Positions 41,516-51,989 of a stretch of DNA of 64,000 nucleotides are shown in pieces. A program made the position numbers and the translations under genes. Under the pieces are notes generated by a model. That model did not search any database and had not been told where the DNA came from. It was given only the letters and a program-made list of their open reading frames with translations. The DNA comes from Sphingomonas azotifigens NBRC 15497. GTDB lineage: Bacteria > Pseudomonadota > Alphaproteobacteria > Sphingomonadales > Sphingomonadaceae. The stretch is from positions 1 to 64,000 of the forward strand of contig NZ_BCTR01000012.1 of the NCBI RefSeq assembly GCF_002091475.1, in the 5' to 3' direction. The stretch's first letter is position 1. The number at the start of each line of letters is the position of its first letter.

Positions 41516-41582
41516 CGAACGGACCGGGGCGCCAACAAACGGCTGGCGCTCCGGCCGCTCCATCCCTACATCGCGCGGTCTT

Positions 41583-42065
41583 ATGGCCCGTCCGCGTCCC
41601 GCAACTTTCGACAAAGTGAAGACCGTCGCCGAGAACCGGCGCGCCCGCTTCGACTATTTCATCGAGCAGACCTACGAAGCCGGGCTGGTCTTGACCGGCA
41701 CCGAAGTGAAGTCGCTGCGCTTCGGCGAGGGATCGATCGCCGAGGCCTATGCCGAGGTGAAGGACGAGGCGGTGTGGCTGGTAAACGCCAACATCCCCGA
41801 GTTCAGCCACGGCAACCGCTTCAACCACGAGGCCAAGCGGCCGCGTAAACTGCTCCTTCACGAGCGGGAAATTAACAAGCTCCATGGGGCCGTTGCCCGC
41901 GAGGGCATGACGCTCGTCCCGCTGTCGGTATATTTCAACAGCAAGGGCCGGGCGAAGGTCGAGCTGGCGCTGGCGAAGGGCAAGAAGACGCATGACAAGC
42001 GCGAAACCATCAAGGAACGCGACTGGAAGCGCGAACAGTCGCGCATCCTCCGCGACCGCGGCTGA
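41583..42065 (+). CDS. smpB: SsrA-binding protein SmpB
   Basis: SmpB binds tmRNA and is needed for trans-translation of stalled ribosomes. The 160 residues show the family core ([37 protein letters not shown]) and the basic C-terminal tail [18 protein letters not shown] that reads the empty A site. tmRNA itself is not in the window. The DUF2062 gene starts immediately after the stop. Confidence 0.97.
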   Translation: MARPRPATFDKVKTVAENRRARFDYFIEQTYEAGLVLTGTEVKSLRFGEGSIAEAYAEVKDEAVWLVNANIPEFSHGNRFNHEAKRPRKLLLHEREINKLHGAVAREGMTLVPLSVYFNSKGRAKVELALAKGKKTHDKRETIKERDWKREQSRILRDRG

Positions 42066-42066
42066 G

Positions 42067-42609
42067 GTGGCACGGCCGGGCCGCCTGCGCCGCCTGGCCG
42101 ACAGCGCGATCCCGAGCCGCGAATCGATCGAGACCCATCGTTGGCTCAAGCCCATCGCCGGCCGGGTGATGCACAGTTCGCTGTGGCGCTTCACCCGCCG
42201 TTCGGTGCCGCGTGGGGTGGCGCTGGGAATGGTGACCGGCATCCTGGTGCCGATGGGCCAGATCCCGGCTTCGGCGGTGCTGGCGCTGCCGCTGCGCGCG
42301 AATATCCCGGCCGCTGCGGCGACAACCTTCCTGACCAATCCGTTCACGACGCCGCCGCTCTGGGTCGCCGCCTATTGGCTGGGAAGCTGGATGCTTGGGC
42401 CCGGTACGCCAAGCGCAACGGCGGCAGGCGAGGCGCCGGGCTGGCTCGACTGGCTGCTCCATGAGGCGGGGCCGGCGACGCTTACCGGTCTGGTGACGAT
42501 TGCGGTCGCACTGTCGGTGCTGGGCTATGCCGGTACCGCGCTGCTGTGGCGCTGGTGGATCGCCCGCAAGCGCCGGCTGCGACTGCGCGCACGGGCTGCC
42601 CGCGACTGA
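42067..42609 (+). CDS. DUF2062 membrane protein
   Basis: This 180-residue protein has three membrane segments. The family core RSVPRGVALGMVTGILVPMG and the TTFLTNPFTTPPLWVAAYW segment identify DUF2062. The C-terminus is arginine-rich. The start is probably GTG 42067, one base after the smpB stop, which gives normal family length. The ATG at 41992 in the same frame would overlap smpB by 74 bases. The function of the family is unknown. cckA follows after 54 bases. Confidence 0.83.
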   Translation: MARPGRLRRLADSAIPSRESIETHRWLKPIAGRVMHSSLWRFTRRSVPRGVALGMVTGILVPMGQIPASAVLALPLRANIPAAAATTFLTNPFTTPPLWVAAYWLGSWMLGPGTPSATAAGEAPGWLDWLLHEAGPATLTGLVTIAVALSVLGYAGTALLWRWWIARKRRLRLRARAARD

Positions 42610-42663
42610 TCCGATACGCGATCGCGGCTTGACGCTGGCGCCGGGACCGAACAACGGTACCGC

Positions 42664-45054
42664 ATGGCAAGTCTGCCCGATGCCGAGCTGCCCAAGCCGT
42701 CGTTGTTGCTGCCCCTGGCGGCAGCGGCCGTCACCGGCGTCGCTGCCGCCGGCCTCATCCTGTTCAGCCTCAACGATCGCGCGCTCGCCGCGGGCTTCCT
42801 GGGTGCCGCGGTGCTCGCGACCGGACTGGTCCTGTCGAGCGCGCGGCTGTTCCGCACGCCGATGACGGTCGAGCGCTATACCGATTGGGCGATCGCGCAC
42901 GCGCTCGCCTCGGCCAGCGACGATGCCCTGGCGGTGACCGATCGCAGCGGCCGGCTGGTCTGCGCCAACCCGCGCTACGAGGCGCTGTTCGGCGGCTGGC
43001 CGACGCCGCCCAACCTGCCGATCGGCGAGGAGGGCGAGCGCGCGCTCGGCGCCTGCGCCCGCGCCGCATGGCGGGACGGGGAGAGTCGCTGCGGCGACGT
43101 CCAGGTGTTCGGCGCGCAGGTGGCGGTACGGGTCGCGCGGGTCGGCGACGAGTCGCTGGTCTGGCGGTTCATCGGCATCCACGCGCTCGATCTCGCGGTG
43201 CAGATGCAGGGCCTGCTGGTCGGCCCGACCGGCGACCGGCTGGGCGGCGCCGGCGTGATGGTGGTGCTGGTCGCCCCCGATGGCAGGATTCGCGCGGCCA
43301 ACCGGGTGTTTCGCCACCGCGCCCTGGGCAGTGCCGAGCTGATGGCCGACGGCCGCGATTTCGCGCGGCTGCTGATCACCGATTCGATCGGGCAGGTCCG
43401 CTTCGAACGCGAAGGCATCGAGGGCACGCCGCTGCGCGTGCTGCAGATCCCGTTCCTTGAGGGCGAGGAAGCGCCGCTCCTCGTCGCGCTGCTGGACGAG
43501 GAGGCCGCGGCGATCACCAGCGCGCCCTTGGGGGGCAGCGCCACCGCGCATGTCCATTCGCTGATCTCGCTGTTGCCGACGGGGCTGGCGCTGATCGATC
43601 GCGACGGCCGCTTCCTGATGATGAACGACGCGTTCGTCCGCACCGCGCGCGTCAACCCGGCCGCGCCGCCGCTCTATCCGGGCGATCTGGTAGTGCGCGA
43701 GGACAAGGCGACGCTGGCCGATGCGGTGCGACGCTTCGCCGGCGGCGCGCCGCAGTCGCTCGAGATCACCGTGCGGCTGAAGGACGCGTCGGAAGAGCCG
43801 GTGGCGATCACCATCGCCGGCGCGCGCGGCCTTGCCGATGCCGCGGTGCTGCTCAGCCTCCGCGATTCGGGCGAGGAGGGCAAGCTCAAGCGGCAGATCG
43901 CCCAGGCGACCAAGATGCAGGCGGTGGGCCAGCTGGCGGGCGGCGTCGCGCACGATTTCAACAACATCCTGACCGCGATCATCGGCCACTGCGACCTGAT
44001 GCTGATGCGCCATTCGCCCGGCGACAGCGATTATGACGACATCCAGCAGATCCGCGCCAATTCGAACCGCGCCGCCAGCCTGACGCGTCAGCTGCTCGCC
44101 TTTTCGCGCCAGCAGACGCTGCGCCCGCAGGTGCTGCAGTTGCCCGACATCATCTCCGAAGTTTCCAACCTGCTGAAGCGGCTGCTCGGCGAGACGGTGT
44201 CGCTCGACGTCAAGCATGGCCGCAATCTGGGCCCGGTGCGCGCCGATCCGGGCCAGCTCGAGCAGGTCGTCGTCAACCTCGCGGTCAACGCGCGCGACGC
44301 GATGCTGAGCAAGAACCCCAGCGGCGGCGGATCGCTGACCATCGAGACGCTCGCCGTCTCCGCCGCCGATGTGCGCCGGATGGACGACGACGTGCTGCCG
44401 GTCGGCGACTATACCGCCTTGCGCATCTCGGACACCGGCACCGGCATTCCCCCGGAGATCCTGCCCAAGATCTGGGAGCCGTTCTTCACCACCAAGGAAG
44501 TCGGCAAGGGCACCGGGCTCGGTCTGTCGACCGTCTACGGCATCATCAAGCAGTCGGGCGGCTATATCTTCGCCGAGAATGTTCCCGATGCGGGCGCCGC
44601 CTTCACCATCTACCTCCCCGTCCACACCGCGCCCGAAGCCGCGGTCGCCAAGCTGCCGGTGACCAAGGACAAGCCGGCCGATCTGTGGGGCACCGGCACG
44701 ATCCTCGTCGTCGAGGACGAGGACATGGTGCGCGCCATCGCCGAGCGCGCGCTCACCCGGCAAGGCTATTCGGTGGTCACCGCCGAAAATGGCGAAGTCG
44801 CGCTGGAAACGATCGAGACGATGGACAAGCCCGACCTGCTGGTTTCCGACGTCGTAATGCCGGTGATGGATGGGCCCAGCATGGCGCGCAAGGTCCGCGA
44901 TCGTTGGCCGGACCTTCCGATCCTGTTCATGTCGGGCTATGCGGAGGAACAATTGCGCCGCTCGATCGATCTCGACAATGTCGCCTTCCTGCCGAAACCC
45001 TTTTCCGTGCAACAACTTGCAGAAGCGGTGCAGGAGATCCTGGTGACCAAATAA
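42664..45054 (+). CDS. cckA: Hybrid histidine kinase CckA
   Basis: CckA controls the cell-cycle regulator CtrA through ChpT in alphaproteobacteria, switching between kinase and phosphatase. The 796 residues comprise two N-terminal membrane helices (about 14-60), PAS-like sensor regions, a DHp domain with His430 ([11 protein letters not shown]), a catalytic ATPase domain ([18 protein letters not shown]) and a C-terminal receiver with Asp729. The DHp block [16 protein letters not shown] and the [16 protein letters not shown] segment are typical of CckA. A single-domain response regulator follows within 40 bases. Confidence 0.95.
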   Translation: MASLPDAELPKPSLLLPLAAAAVTGVAAAGLILFSLNDRALAAGFLGAAVLATGLVLSSARLFRTPMTVERYTDWAIAHALASASDDALAVTDRSGRLVCANPRYEALFGGWPTPPNLPIGEEGERALGACARAAWRDGESRCGDVQVFGAQVAVRVARVGDESLVWRFIGIHALDLAVQMQGLLVGPTGDRLGGAGVMVVLVAPDGRIRAANRVFRHRALGSAELMADGRDFARLLITDSIGQVRFEREGIEGTPLRVLQIPFLEGEEAPLLVALLDEEAAAITSAPLGGSATAHVHSLISLLPTGLALIDRDGRFLMMNDAFVRTARVNPAAPPLYPGDLVVREDKATLADAVRRFAGGAPQSLEITVRLKDASEEPVAITIAGARGLADAAVLLSLRDSGEEGKLKRQIAQATKMQAVGQLAGGVAHDFNNILTAIIGHCDLMLMRHSPGDSDYDDIQQIRANSNRAASLTRQLLAFSRQQTLRPQVLQLPDIISEVSNLLKRLLGETVSLDVKHGRNLGPVRADPGQLEQVVVNLAVNARDAMLSKNPSGGGSLTIETLAVSAADVRRMDDDVLPVGDYTALRISDTGTGIPPEILPKIWEPFFTTKEVGKGTGLGLSTVYGIIKQSGGYIFAENVPDAGAAFTIYLPVHTAPEAAVAKLPVTKDKPADLWGTGTILVVEDEDMVRAIAERALTRQGYSVVTAENGEVALETIETMDKPDLLVSDVVMPVMDGPSMARKVRDRWPDLPILFMSGYAEEQLRRSIDLDNVAFLPKPFSVQQLAEAVQEILVTK

Positions 45055-45093
45055 GTGCTTGGCATGAAACCATTTTCCTGCAAAGGGGGACGC

Positions 45094-45447
45094 ATGCAGG
45101 GTCCGCGTAACATTCTCATCGTCGAAGACGAGCCGTTGATTGCCATGATGCTCGAGGATTTCCTCGACGCGCTCGACCGGGTGCCGGCGGGCACGGCGGA
45201 CAATGTCGCCGAGGCGCTCGACCGGATCGGCGCGGGCGGCATCGATGCGGCGATCCTCGACGTCAACCTGCGCGGCGGCGAGCAGAGCTGGCCGATCGCC
45301 GACAAGCTCGCCGAACTCGGCATCCCGTTCGTGCTGGCGACCGGCGGTGCCGACGACAGCATCGCGCAGTCGCACCGCGACCGCCCGGTGCTCTCCAAGC
45401 CGTTCACGCTGGACCGTGTCGACAAGGTACTCAGCAGCCTGAGCTGA
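45094..45447 (+). CDS. Single-domain response regulator
   Basis: This 117-residue receiver-only protein has the acidic pair in VEDEP, phosphoacceptor Asp56 (ILDVNLRGGE) and the conserved Lys102 (LSKPF). There is no output domain, so it should act by protein binding or phosphotransfer. ATG 45094 follows an AGGGGG Shine-Dalgarno, and starts directly before the receiver fold; an upstream GTG at 45055 in the same frame is unlikely. Its place 39 bases after cckA suggests co-expression, but it is not clearly CpdR or DivK. Confidence 0.9.
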   Translation: MQGPRNILIVEDEPLIAMMLEDFLDALDRVPAGTADNVAEALDRIGAGGIDAAILDVNLRGGEQSWPIADKLAELGIPFVLATGGADDSIAQSHRDRPVLSKPFTLDRVDKVLSSLS

Positions 45448-45502
45448 ACCCTTCGCTTAGGGTTGTGCGCAGGGCAGGGGCGACGCTAAAGCCCCTGTCA
45501 CC

Positions 45503-48187
45503 ATGACCGAACTCCCCAAGACCTTCGACCCCGCCGACATCGAATCCCGCTGGTACGCCCATTGGGAGGACGAAGGCCTGTTCCGCCCCGAGCGCGCCGG
45601 CGCTGAGCCTTGGACGATCGTCAACCCGCCGCCCAACGTGACGGGCAGCCTCCACATCGGCCACGCGCTCGACAACACGCTGCAGGACATCCTCGTCCGC
45701 CATGCGCGGCTGAAGGGCAAGGACGCGCGCTGGGTGGTCGGCACCGACCATGCCGGCATCGCGACGCAGATGGTGGTCGAGCGACAGCTCAACGCCGCCG
45801 GCAGCAAGCGCACAGACTTCACCCGCGAGGCGTTCGTCGACAAGGTGTGGGAGTGGAAGGCCGAGAGCGGCGGGCAGATCACCCGCCAGCTGCGCCGGCT
45901 CGGCTGCTCGATGGACTGGGCGAACGAGCGCTTCACCATGGACGAGGGCTTCTCCAAGGCCGTCCTCAAGGTGTTCGTCGAGCTGCATCGCCAGGGCCTG
46001 CTCTACCGCGACAAGCGCCTGGTGAACTGGGATCCGGGCCTCGGCACCGCGATCTCGGACCTCGAGGTCGAGACCAAGGAAGTCCGCGGCAGTTTCTGGC
46101 ACCTGCGCTATCCGCTGGCGGACGGCTCGGGCTTCATCCAGGTCGCGACGACCCGGCCCGAGACGATGCTGGCCGACATGGCCGTGGCCGTCCATCCAGA
46201 GGACGAGCGCTACAAGGCGCTGATCGGCAAGCAGGTTCGGCTCCCGATCACCGGCCGCCTGATTCCGATCGTCGGCGACGAGCATGCCGATCCGGAACTT
46301 GGTTCGGGTGCGGTGAAGATCACGCCGGGCCATGATTTCAATGACTTCGAGGTTGGAGTTCGCGCTGGCATCAAGGCCGGCGAGATGCTCAACATGCTCG
46401 ATGCCAAGGCGGCGATCTGCCAGACGCAGGACGGGCTGGTGCCCGCCGAACTGATCGGGCTCGATCGCTTCGAGGCCCGCAAGGCGATCGTCGCGCGGCT
46501 GAAGGACGAGGGCTTCCTCGTACCCTTCGTCGACAAGGAAGGCGCCGAGCACGACGCCGAGCCGCGCACGATCCAGACTCCCTATGGCGACCGTTCGGGC
46601 CAGGTGATCGAGCCGTGGCTGACCGACCAATGGTATGTCGATGCCGCGACGCTCGCCAAGCCGGCGATCGAGGCGGTCCGCTCGGGCGCGACCAAGATCG
46701 TGCCGAAGAGCTGGGAAAAGACGTACTTCAACTGGATGGAGAACATCCAGCCCTGGTGCGTCAGCCGCCAGCTTTGGTGGGGCCATCGCATCCCCGCGTG
46801 GTTCGACGCCGACGGCAAGGCCTATGTCGCCGAGACCGAGGAAGAGGCGCAGGCCCAGGCCGGGGAGGGCGTCGCCCTCACCCGCGATCCCGACGTGCTC
46901 GACACCTGGTTCTCCTCGGCGCTGTGGCCGTTCGCGACGCTCGGCTGGCCGGAGAACAGCGACCCCACGCTCGGCGGTCGCTATTCGAACGATGTGCTCA
47001 TTTCCGGCTTCGACATCCTGTTCTTCTGGGATGCGCGGATGATGATGCAGGGTTTGCACTTCATGGAAGAGGTGCCGTTCAAGACCTTGTATCTCCACGG
47101 TCTTGTCCGAGCGGCGGACGGGCAGAAGATGTCCAAGTCCAAGGGCAACACAGTCGATCCGCTGGGCATGATCGACAAGTATGGCGCCGATGCGCTGCGC
47201 TTTTTCATGGCGGCGATGGAGAGCCAGGGCCGCGACATCAAGATGGATGAGAAGCGGCTCGAGGGCTATCGCAACTTCGCGACCAAGCTGTGGAACGCCG
47301 CGCGCTTCTGCCAGGCCAACGGCATCGCGGCGAGCAAGCAGCTTGAGGCGCCGACGGCGGAACTGGCGGTAAACCGTTGGATCATAGCGGAAACCATCGC
47401 GACGGTGCAGGCGCTGGACTTGGCCCTGGCCGATCTGCGCTTCGACGAGGCGGCGAACAGCATCTACCAGTTCGTGTGGAGCCGCTTCTGCGACTGGTAT
47501 CTCGAGCTGATCAAGCCGGTGCTGCAGGGCGAGGGCGTCGCCGCGGCGGATGCCGAGGAAACCCGCGCGGTGGCTGGCTGGGTGCTCGACCAGATCCTCG
47601 TCATGCTCCACCCGTTCATGCCCTTCATCACCGAAGAGCTGTGGTCGAAGATGGGCCCGCGCGACCATGACCTGATCGTCGCCAAGTGGCCGATGGCGGA
47701 TGCGCGCGCGCTCGATCCGTCGGCCGCGCAGGAGATCGACTGGCTGATCCGGCTGGTGAGCGAGATCCGCGCAGCGCGGACCGAGCTCAACGTGCCGCCG
47801 GGCGCGCGGCTGGCGCTGCACGTGCGCGAGGCTTCGGCGGAAACGGCTGCGCGGCTGATCGGGCAGGAAGCGGCGTTGGCGCGGCTGGGTCGCGTCGATC
47901 AGGCGCAGGGCGACGCGCCTGCGGGTGGTGCGCTGCAGCTGGTAGTCGACGAAGCGACGTTCGTGATGCCGTTGGGCGACGTGGTCGATCTGGAGGCCGA
48001 GCGCGCCCGTCTCACCAAGGCGATCGCAGCGGCCGAGAAGGAGCGCGACGGGCTGGCGGGGCGGCTCGGCAATCCGAGCTTCGTAGAGCGGGCCAAGCCC
48101 GAGGCGGTCGAGAAGGCGCGGGCGGATCATGCCGAGAAGGCGGCCGAGGCCGAGCGGCTTTCGGCGGCGCTGGCGCGGTTGGGGTGA
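45503..48187 (+). CDS. valS: Valyl-tRNA synthetase
   Basis: ValRS charges tRNA-Val in the cytosol. The 894 residues have the class I HIGH motif (GSLHIGHAL), a CP1 editing domain, the KMSKS loop ([12 protein letters not shown]), an anticodon-binding helical domain and the C-terminal coiled-coil arm ([20 protein letters not shown]). Length and domain order are normal. It ends just before a composite palindromic repeat that probably ends transcription from both sides. Confidence 0.98.
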   Translation: MTELPKTFDPADIESRWYAHWEDEGLFRPERAGAEPWTIVNPPPNVTGSLHIGHALDNTLQDILVRHARLKGKDARWVVGTDHAGIATQMVVERQLNAAGSKRTDFTREAFVDKVWEWKAESGGQITRQLRRLGCSMDWANERFTMDEGFSKAVLKVFVELHRQGLLYRDKRLVNWDPGLGTAISDLEVETKEVRGSFWHLRYPLADGSGFIQVATTRPETMLADMAVAVHPEDERYKALIGKQVRLPITGRLIPIVGDEHADPELGSGAVKITPGHDFNDFEVGVRAGIKAGEMLNMLDAKAAICQTQDGLVPAELIGLDRFEARKAIVARLKDEGFLVPFVDKEGAEHDAEPRTIQTPYGDRSGQVIEPWLTDQWYVDAATLAKPAIEAVRSGATKIVPKSWEKTYFNWMENIQPWCVSRQLWWGHRIPAWFDADGKAYVAETEEEAQAQAGEGVALTRDPDVLDTWFSSALWPFATLGWPENSDPTLGGRYSNDVLISGFDILFFWDARMMMQGLHFMEEVPFKTLYLHGLVRAADGQKMSKSKGNTVDPLGMIDKYGADALRFFMAAMESQGRDIKMDEKRLEGYRNFATKLWNAARFCQANGIAASKQLEAPTAELAVNRWIIAETIATVQALDLALADLRFDEAANSIYQFVWSRFCDWYLELIKPVLQGEGVAAADAEETRAVAGWVLDQILVMLHPFMPFITEELWSKMGPRDHDLIVAKWPMADARALDPSAAQEIDWLIRLVSEIRAARTELNVPPGARLALHVREASAETAARLIGQEAALARLGRVDQAQGDAPAGGALQLVVDEATFVMPLGDVVDLEAERARLTKAIAAAEKERDGLAGRLGNPSFVERAKPEAVEKARADHAEKAAEAERLSAALARLG

Positions 48188-48195
48188 TCTAGCCC

Positions 48196-48330
48196 GACTC
48201 ACCCTCACCCTTCCGCCGCTTCGCGGCTCCCTCCCTCTCCCGCAGGCGGGAGAGGGACATGTAACCCCTCTCCCGCCTGCGGGAGAGGGAGGGGCCCATC
48301 GCGCTAGCGATGGGAGGGTGAGGGTGACTC
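48196..48330. repeat. Composite inverted repeat between valS and the lipid kinase gene
   Basis: Two perfect palindromes of the form CCCTCTCCCGC-N2-GCGGGAGAGGG lie at 48233-48256 and 48266-48289. They are enclosed by outer arms TCACCCTCACCC near 48199-48210 and GGGTGAGGGTGA at 48316-48327. The core is close to the carA-type palindrome but with CTCTCCC in place of CCTCCC. The position between convergent genes suits a bidirectional terminator role. Confidence 0.85.
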
Positions 48331-48337
48331 TCCCAAG

Positions 48338-49222
48338 CTACCCCGCCGCCTGCGGCACCATCACCTCGATCACCGCCGGCGCCACCTTCGCCGTCACCGG
48401 TGTCTTCGCCAGCACCTCGCCGTCGATCGAGATCGGCAGCGACGGCTCGGTCGCCACCCGCAGCGACTTGCCCCGGAAGGTGACGGTATCCTCCTTGCGC
48501 GCCTCGAGCCGCAGCACCGAGGCCGCCCAGTTGCGTACCAGTCGCGACTTGGTCGGGCCCTTCACCACTTGCACTACGATCTCGCCCGAGGCGACGCCGG
48601 CCTCGTCGACCAGCTCGGTGCCGCCATGAAACGGCCCGTTCGAGATCCGCACCTCCACCGCGCGCAGGCGCTTGGCATCCTTGCCCTCGCCGACGATCAC
48701 CGTGAACGGCCTGAACTTGACGAACTGCAGCGCCGCCCAGCTGAGATAGCCCATCCGCCCGAACCAGCGCTTGGCGTTGTGCGGCACGGTCTCGGCGATC
48801 TGCGGCGACAGGCCGATCGCGGCGGTGCTGGCGTAATAATCGTCGTCGATCATGCCGAGGTCGATCCGTTTCGGCTGACCCTTGAGGATCGCGTCGACCG
48901 CGCCGTCCACGTCGAGCGGAATGCCGAGCGAGCGGGCGAAGCTGTTGGCGGTGCCGAGCGGCAGCACGCCCAGCGTCACGCCCTTGCCGACCAGCGTGTC
49001 GACCAGCCCGCTGATCGTGCCGTCGCCGCCGCCCAGGATCACCAGCTCGGGCTTTTTCGCCAGCGCCTTTTCCAGCGTCGCCTCGAGCTGGTCGGGATCT
49101 TCCACCGCATGGGCATCGACGGGCATGTCCTGCTCGCCGAAGCGGGCGCAGGCGCGGTCGAACCAGTCCTGGCCGTGGCGGGACTTGGTGTTGACGACCA
49201 TCGCCGCCGATGTGAATGCCAT
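48338..49222 (-). CDS. Diacylglycerol/lipid kinase family protein (YegS-like)
   Basis: This 294-residue cytosolic protein has the catalytic-domain signature VILGGGDGTISGLVD near residue 72 and VLPLGTANSFARSLGIP, both typical of the DAGK/YegS/sphingosine kinase fold. The lipid substrate cannot be predicted. ATG 49222 is supported by GAGGGGCTCCC just upstream; the 19-codon extension is not conserved-looking. It is divergent from the CPD photolyase gene. In sphingolipid-making bacteria, sphingoid or diacylglycerol substrates are both conceivable. Confidence 0.88.
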   Translation of the reverse strand: MAFTSAAMVVNTKSRHGQDWFDRACARFGEQDMPVDAHAVEDPDQLEATLEKALAKKPELVILGGGDGTISGLVDTLVGKGVTLGVLPLGTANSFARSLGIPLDVDGAVDAILKGQPKRIDLGMIDDDYYASTAAIGLSPQIAETVPHNAKRWFGRMGYLSWAALQFVKFRPFTVIVGEGKDAKRLRAVEVRISNGPFHGGTELVDEAGVASGEIVVQVVKGPTKSRLVRNWAASVLRLEARKEDTVTFRGKSLRVATEPSLPISIDGEVLAKTPVTAKVAPAVIEVMVPQAAG

Positions 49223-49335
49223 GGGAGCCCCTCGATTGATGACGGAAGCGTAACGCCCGCGGTTGCCGATCGGGTCCATGCCCCCTGATCCAGCGGACAG
49301 GTGGCCTTGGTCCGCACTTGCGCGTTTGTGCGCCT

Positions 49336-50709
49336 ATGACCGCACCCGTCCTGCTCTGGTTCCGCCGCGATCTCCGCCTTGCCGATCAACCCGCGCTCGT
49401 TGCCGCGGTGGAGGAAGGGGCGGTGATCCCGGTCTATGTGCTGGACGACGAGACGGCGAAGCATCGCGCGATGGGCGGCGCCTCGCGCTGGTGGCTGCAT
49501 CAAAGCCTGGCAGCGCTCGACACCGCGCTGCGCGAGAAGGGGGCGCGGCTCGTCCTTCGACGGGGCAAGAGTGACGAAGAGCTGGCGCAACTCGCCGAGG
49601 AGACCGGCGCGACTACCGTCCACTGCGTCCGTCACTACGAGCCCTGGTGGCGCAATGCCGAGCGCGCGGTGGCGCAGCGGCTGACGCTCTGCTGCCACGA
49701 CGGCAATTACCTGCTGCCGCCGGGCGCGGTGACCACGGGGGCGGGCAAGCCGTACAAGATCTTCACGCCCTTCTGGCGGGCGCTGCGCGAGCGCTTGCCC
49801 CCGGCACCGCCGCTGCGGGTGCCGCAGAAGATCGGCGCCCCGTCCAAATGGCCGAAGAGCGACACGCTGGAAGACTGGGACCTGCTGCCCACCAAGCCCG
49901 ACTGGGCCGGCGGCTTTCGCGCGGAATGGACCCCCGGCGAGGCCGGCGCACACCAGCGGCTCCGGCGCTTCCAGGACCATGCCGCCCGCTATGACGACAC
50001 CCGCAACCTGCCCTCGATCGAAGGCAGCTCGCGGCTGTCGCCGCACCTCCATTTCGGCGAGATCTCGCCGGCGCAGGTGTGGCATGCGGTCGAGGATGCC
50101 GGCGGGCAGGTCGAGGAATATCTCCGCGAGCTGGGCTGGCGTGACTTCACCCAGAACCTGATATGCCAGTTTCCCGACTATGCGGCGAAGAACGGCCGCC
50201 CCGCGTTCGACAAGATGAATTGGCGCAGCGGCCGGGACGCCAGGGCCGATCTCCGCGCCTGGCAACGCGGCCAGACCGGCTATCCGATCGTCGATGCCGG
50301 CATGCGCCAGCTCTGGGCGAGCGGCTGGATGCACAATCGCGTGCGGATGATCGCGGCGAGCTTCCTGATCAAGCATCTGCTGATCGACTGGCGCGAGGGC
50401 GAACGCTGGTTCTGGGACACGCTGGTCGATGCCGATTACGGGAACAATGCGGTGAACTGGCAATGGGTCTCCGGCTCGGGCCTCGACTCGAGCCAATGGA
50501 GCCGGGTGATGGCGCCGCTGTCCCAATCCGAGAAGTTCGATGCGGCGGGCTATATCCGCCAGTGGGTGCCCGAACTGGCCGCGCTTCCCGATAGCGCGAT
50601 CCACGATCCCGAGGCGGCGGGATGCCGGCCGCACACCTATCCGCCCAAGCGGATCAACCACCGCGATGCCCGGGAACGGGCGCTCGCCGCGGGGCGGGCG
50701 CTCGGCTGA
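49336..50709 (+). CDS. phrB: CPD-class deoxyribodipyrimidine photolyase
   Basis: This 457-residue class I photolyase uses FAD and visible light to split cyclobutane pyrimidine dimers. It shows the N-terminal antenna domain (LLWFRRDLRLADQP) and the C-terminal FAD-binding domain (SRLSPHLHFGEISP, GYPIVDAGMRQLW, WMHNRVRM, DADYGNNAVNWQWVSG). ATG 49336 starts just before the LLWFRRD motif. The CFA synthase gene follows after 28 bases in the same direction. The window holds a second, Fe-S photolyase at 23.5 kb. Confidence 0.95.
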   Translation: MTAPVLLWFRRDLRLADQPALVAAVEEGAVIPVYVLDDETAKHRAMGGASRWWLHQSLAALDTALREKGARLVLRRGKSDEELAQLAEETGATTVHCVRHYEPWWRNAERAVAQRLTLCCHDGNYLLPPGAVTTGAGKPYKIFTPFWRALRERLPPAPPLRVPQKIGAPSKWPKSDTLEDWDLLPTKPDWAGGFRAEWTPGEAGAHQRLRRFQDHAARYDDTRNLPSIEGSSRLSPHLHFGEISPAQVWHAVEDAGGQVEEYLRELGWRDFTQNLICQFPDYAAKNGRPAFDKMNWRSGRDARADLRAWQRGQTGYPIVDAGMRQLWASGWMHNRVRMIAASFLIKHLLIDWREGERWFWDTLVDADYGNNAVNWQWVSGSGLDSSQWSRVMAPLSQSEKFDAAGYIRQWVPELAALPDSAIHDPEAAGCRPHTYPPKRINHRDARERALAAGRALG

Positions 50710-50737
50710 AGGGCTTGCTCCGGCGCTGCAGCCGTGC

Positions 50738-51982
50738 ATGAAGCGGCGCATGAACGCTCCGGTGCAGGATCGGGTGCGAGTCGCCGCGCGCGGCTCCGGC
50801 CTATTGAGCCTTTTCGGCAATTTCTTTCATCGGCAGCTCGACCGGCTCGATCGCGGCATCGCCGAAGGCAGCCTCGAGGTGTTCACGCCCGACGGCCAGG
50901 TACGCCTGCTCGGGGGCGGGGCGGCCGGGCCGAACGCGGTGGTGACGCTGCAGAGCTGGCGGGCGCTGGTGCGGCTGGCGACGGGGGGCTCGGCCGGCTG
51001 GTACGAGGCGTGGGACAAGGGCGAATGGTCGAGCCCCGATCCGGTGCACCTGTTCGCACTTTTCAGCCGCAATCGCGCCGGGCTGGCAGCGCAGGCCCGC
51101 TCGCGCGGGCTCTCGCTGTTGCCACGGCGGCTGATGCACTGGATGCGGCGCAACCATCGCAGCGGCTCGCGCAAGAACATCGCCTTCCACTACGACCTCG
51201 GCAACGATTTCTACACCTGCTGGCTCGATCCCGGCATGAGCTATTCGAGCGCGCTCTTCCGCGACGCGGAGGAGGGGCTCGACGCGGCGCAGGACCGCAA
51301 GCTGCAGGCGATCCTCGATCGCACCGGCACCAAGCCTGGCGACACCATCCTGGAGATCGGTTGCGGCTGGGGCTCGTTCGCGGCGCTGGCGCTGCGGCAG
51401 GGACGCAAGCTGCACGGCATCACGCTGTCCACCGAGCAAAAGGCCTGGGCGGAGGCGCGCACCACCGGGATGGACGGCGCGCGCTTCAGCCTCACCGATT
51501 ATCGCGACGTGACCGGCCAGTATGACGCGGTCGCCAGTATCGAGATGGCCGAGGCGGTCGGGCGCGAATTCTGGCCGGCCTATGCCGCCGCCATCGCCCG
51601 CGCGCTGAAGCCCGGCGGACGCGCGGCGCTGCAGGTCATCACCTTCGACGATGCGATGTTCGAGGGCTATGCCCGCAACGTCGATTTCATCCAGACCTAT
51701 GTCTTCCCCGGCGGCATGCTGCTCAAGGAAAGCGAGTTCCGCGCGCTGGCCGAGGCCGCGGGGCTGGAATGGCGCGACCGCCATGCCTTCGGGCTCGACT
51801 ATGCGGAAACGCTGCGGCGCTGGCGCGAGCGCTTTGACGCGGCCGCGGCAGCGGGCCTGCTGCCGGCGCAGTTCGACGAGCGGTTCGTGCGGCTGTGGCG
51901 CTACTATCTGATGTATTGCGAGGGCGGCTTCCGGGGCGGCGGGATCGACGTGATCCAGGTGACCCTGGTCAAGCGGGGTTGA
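50738..51982 (+). CDS. cfa: Cyclopropane-fatty-acyl-phospholipid synthase family protein
   Basis: This 414-residue SAM-dependent methyltransferase has the family segment NIAFHYDLGNDFYTCWLDPGM, the SAM loop LEIGCGWGSFAALAL, and the QTYVFPGGMLL and YCEGGFRGGGIDV blocks. CFA synthases methylate cis double bonds of membrane phospholipids, making cyclopropane or methylated fatty acids. The start could be ATG 50738 or ATG 50750; neither has a strong Shine-Dalgarno. The close position after a photolyase gene suggests joint expression under light or oxidative stress. Confidence 0.9.
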   Translation: MKRRMNAPVQDRVRVAARGSGLLSLFGNFFHRQLDRLDRGIAEGSLEVFTPDGQVRLLGGGAAGPNAVVTLQSWRALVRLATGGSAGWYEAWDKGEWSSPDPVHLFALFSRNRAGLAAQARSRGLSLLPRRLMHWMRRNHRSGSRKNIAFHYDLGNDFYTCWLDPGMSYSSALFRDAEEGLDAAQDRKLQAILDRTGTKPGDTILEIGCGWGSFAALALRQGRKLHGITLSTEQKAWAEARTTGMDGARFSLTDYRDVTGQYDAVASIEMAEAVGREFWPAYAAAIARALKPGGRAALQVITFDDAMFEGYARNVDFIQTYVFPGGMLLKESEFRALAEAAGLEWRDRHAFGLDYAETLRRWRERFDAAAAAGLLPAQFDERFVRLWRYYLMYCEGGFRGGGIDVIQVTLVKRG

Positions 51983-51989
51983 CCCCGCC

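Noticed and set aside
41992..42066. ATG start of the DUF2062 gene inside smpB
   Set aside because: It would add about 25 residues of low-complexity Ser/Ala sequence translated from the smpB tail; GTG 42067 gives the family length.
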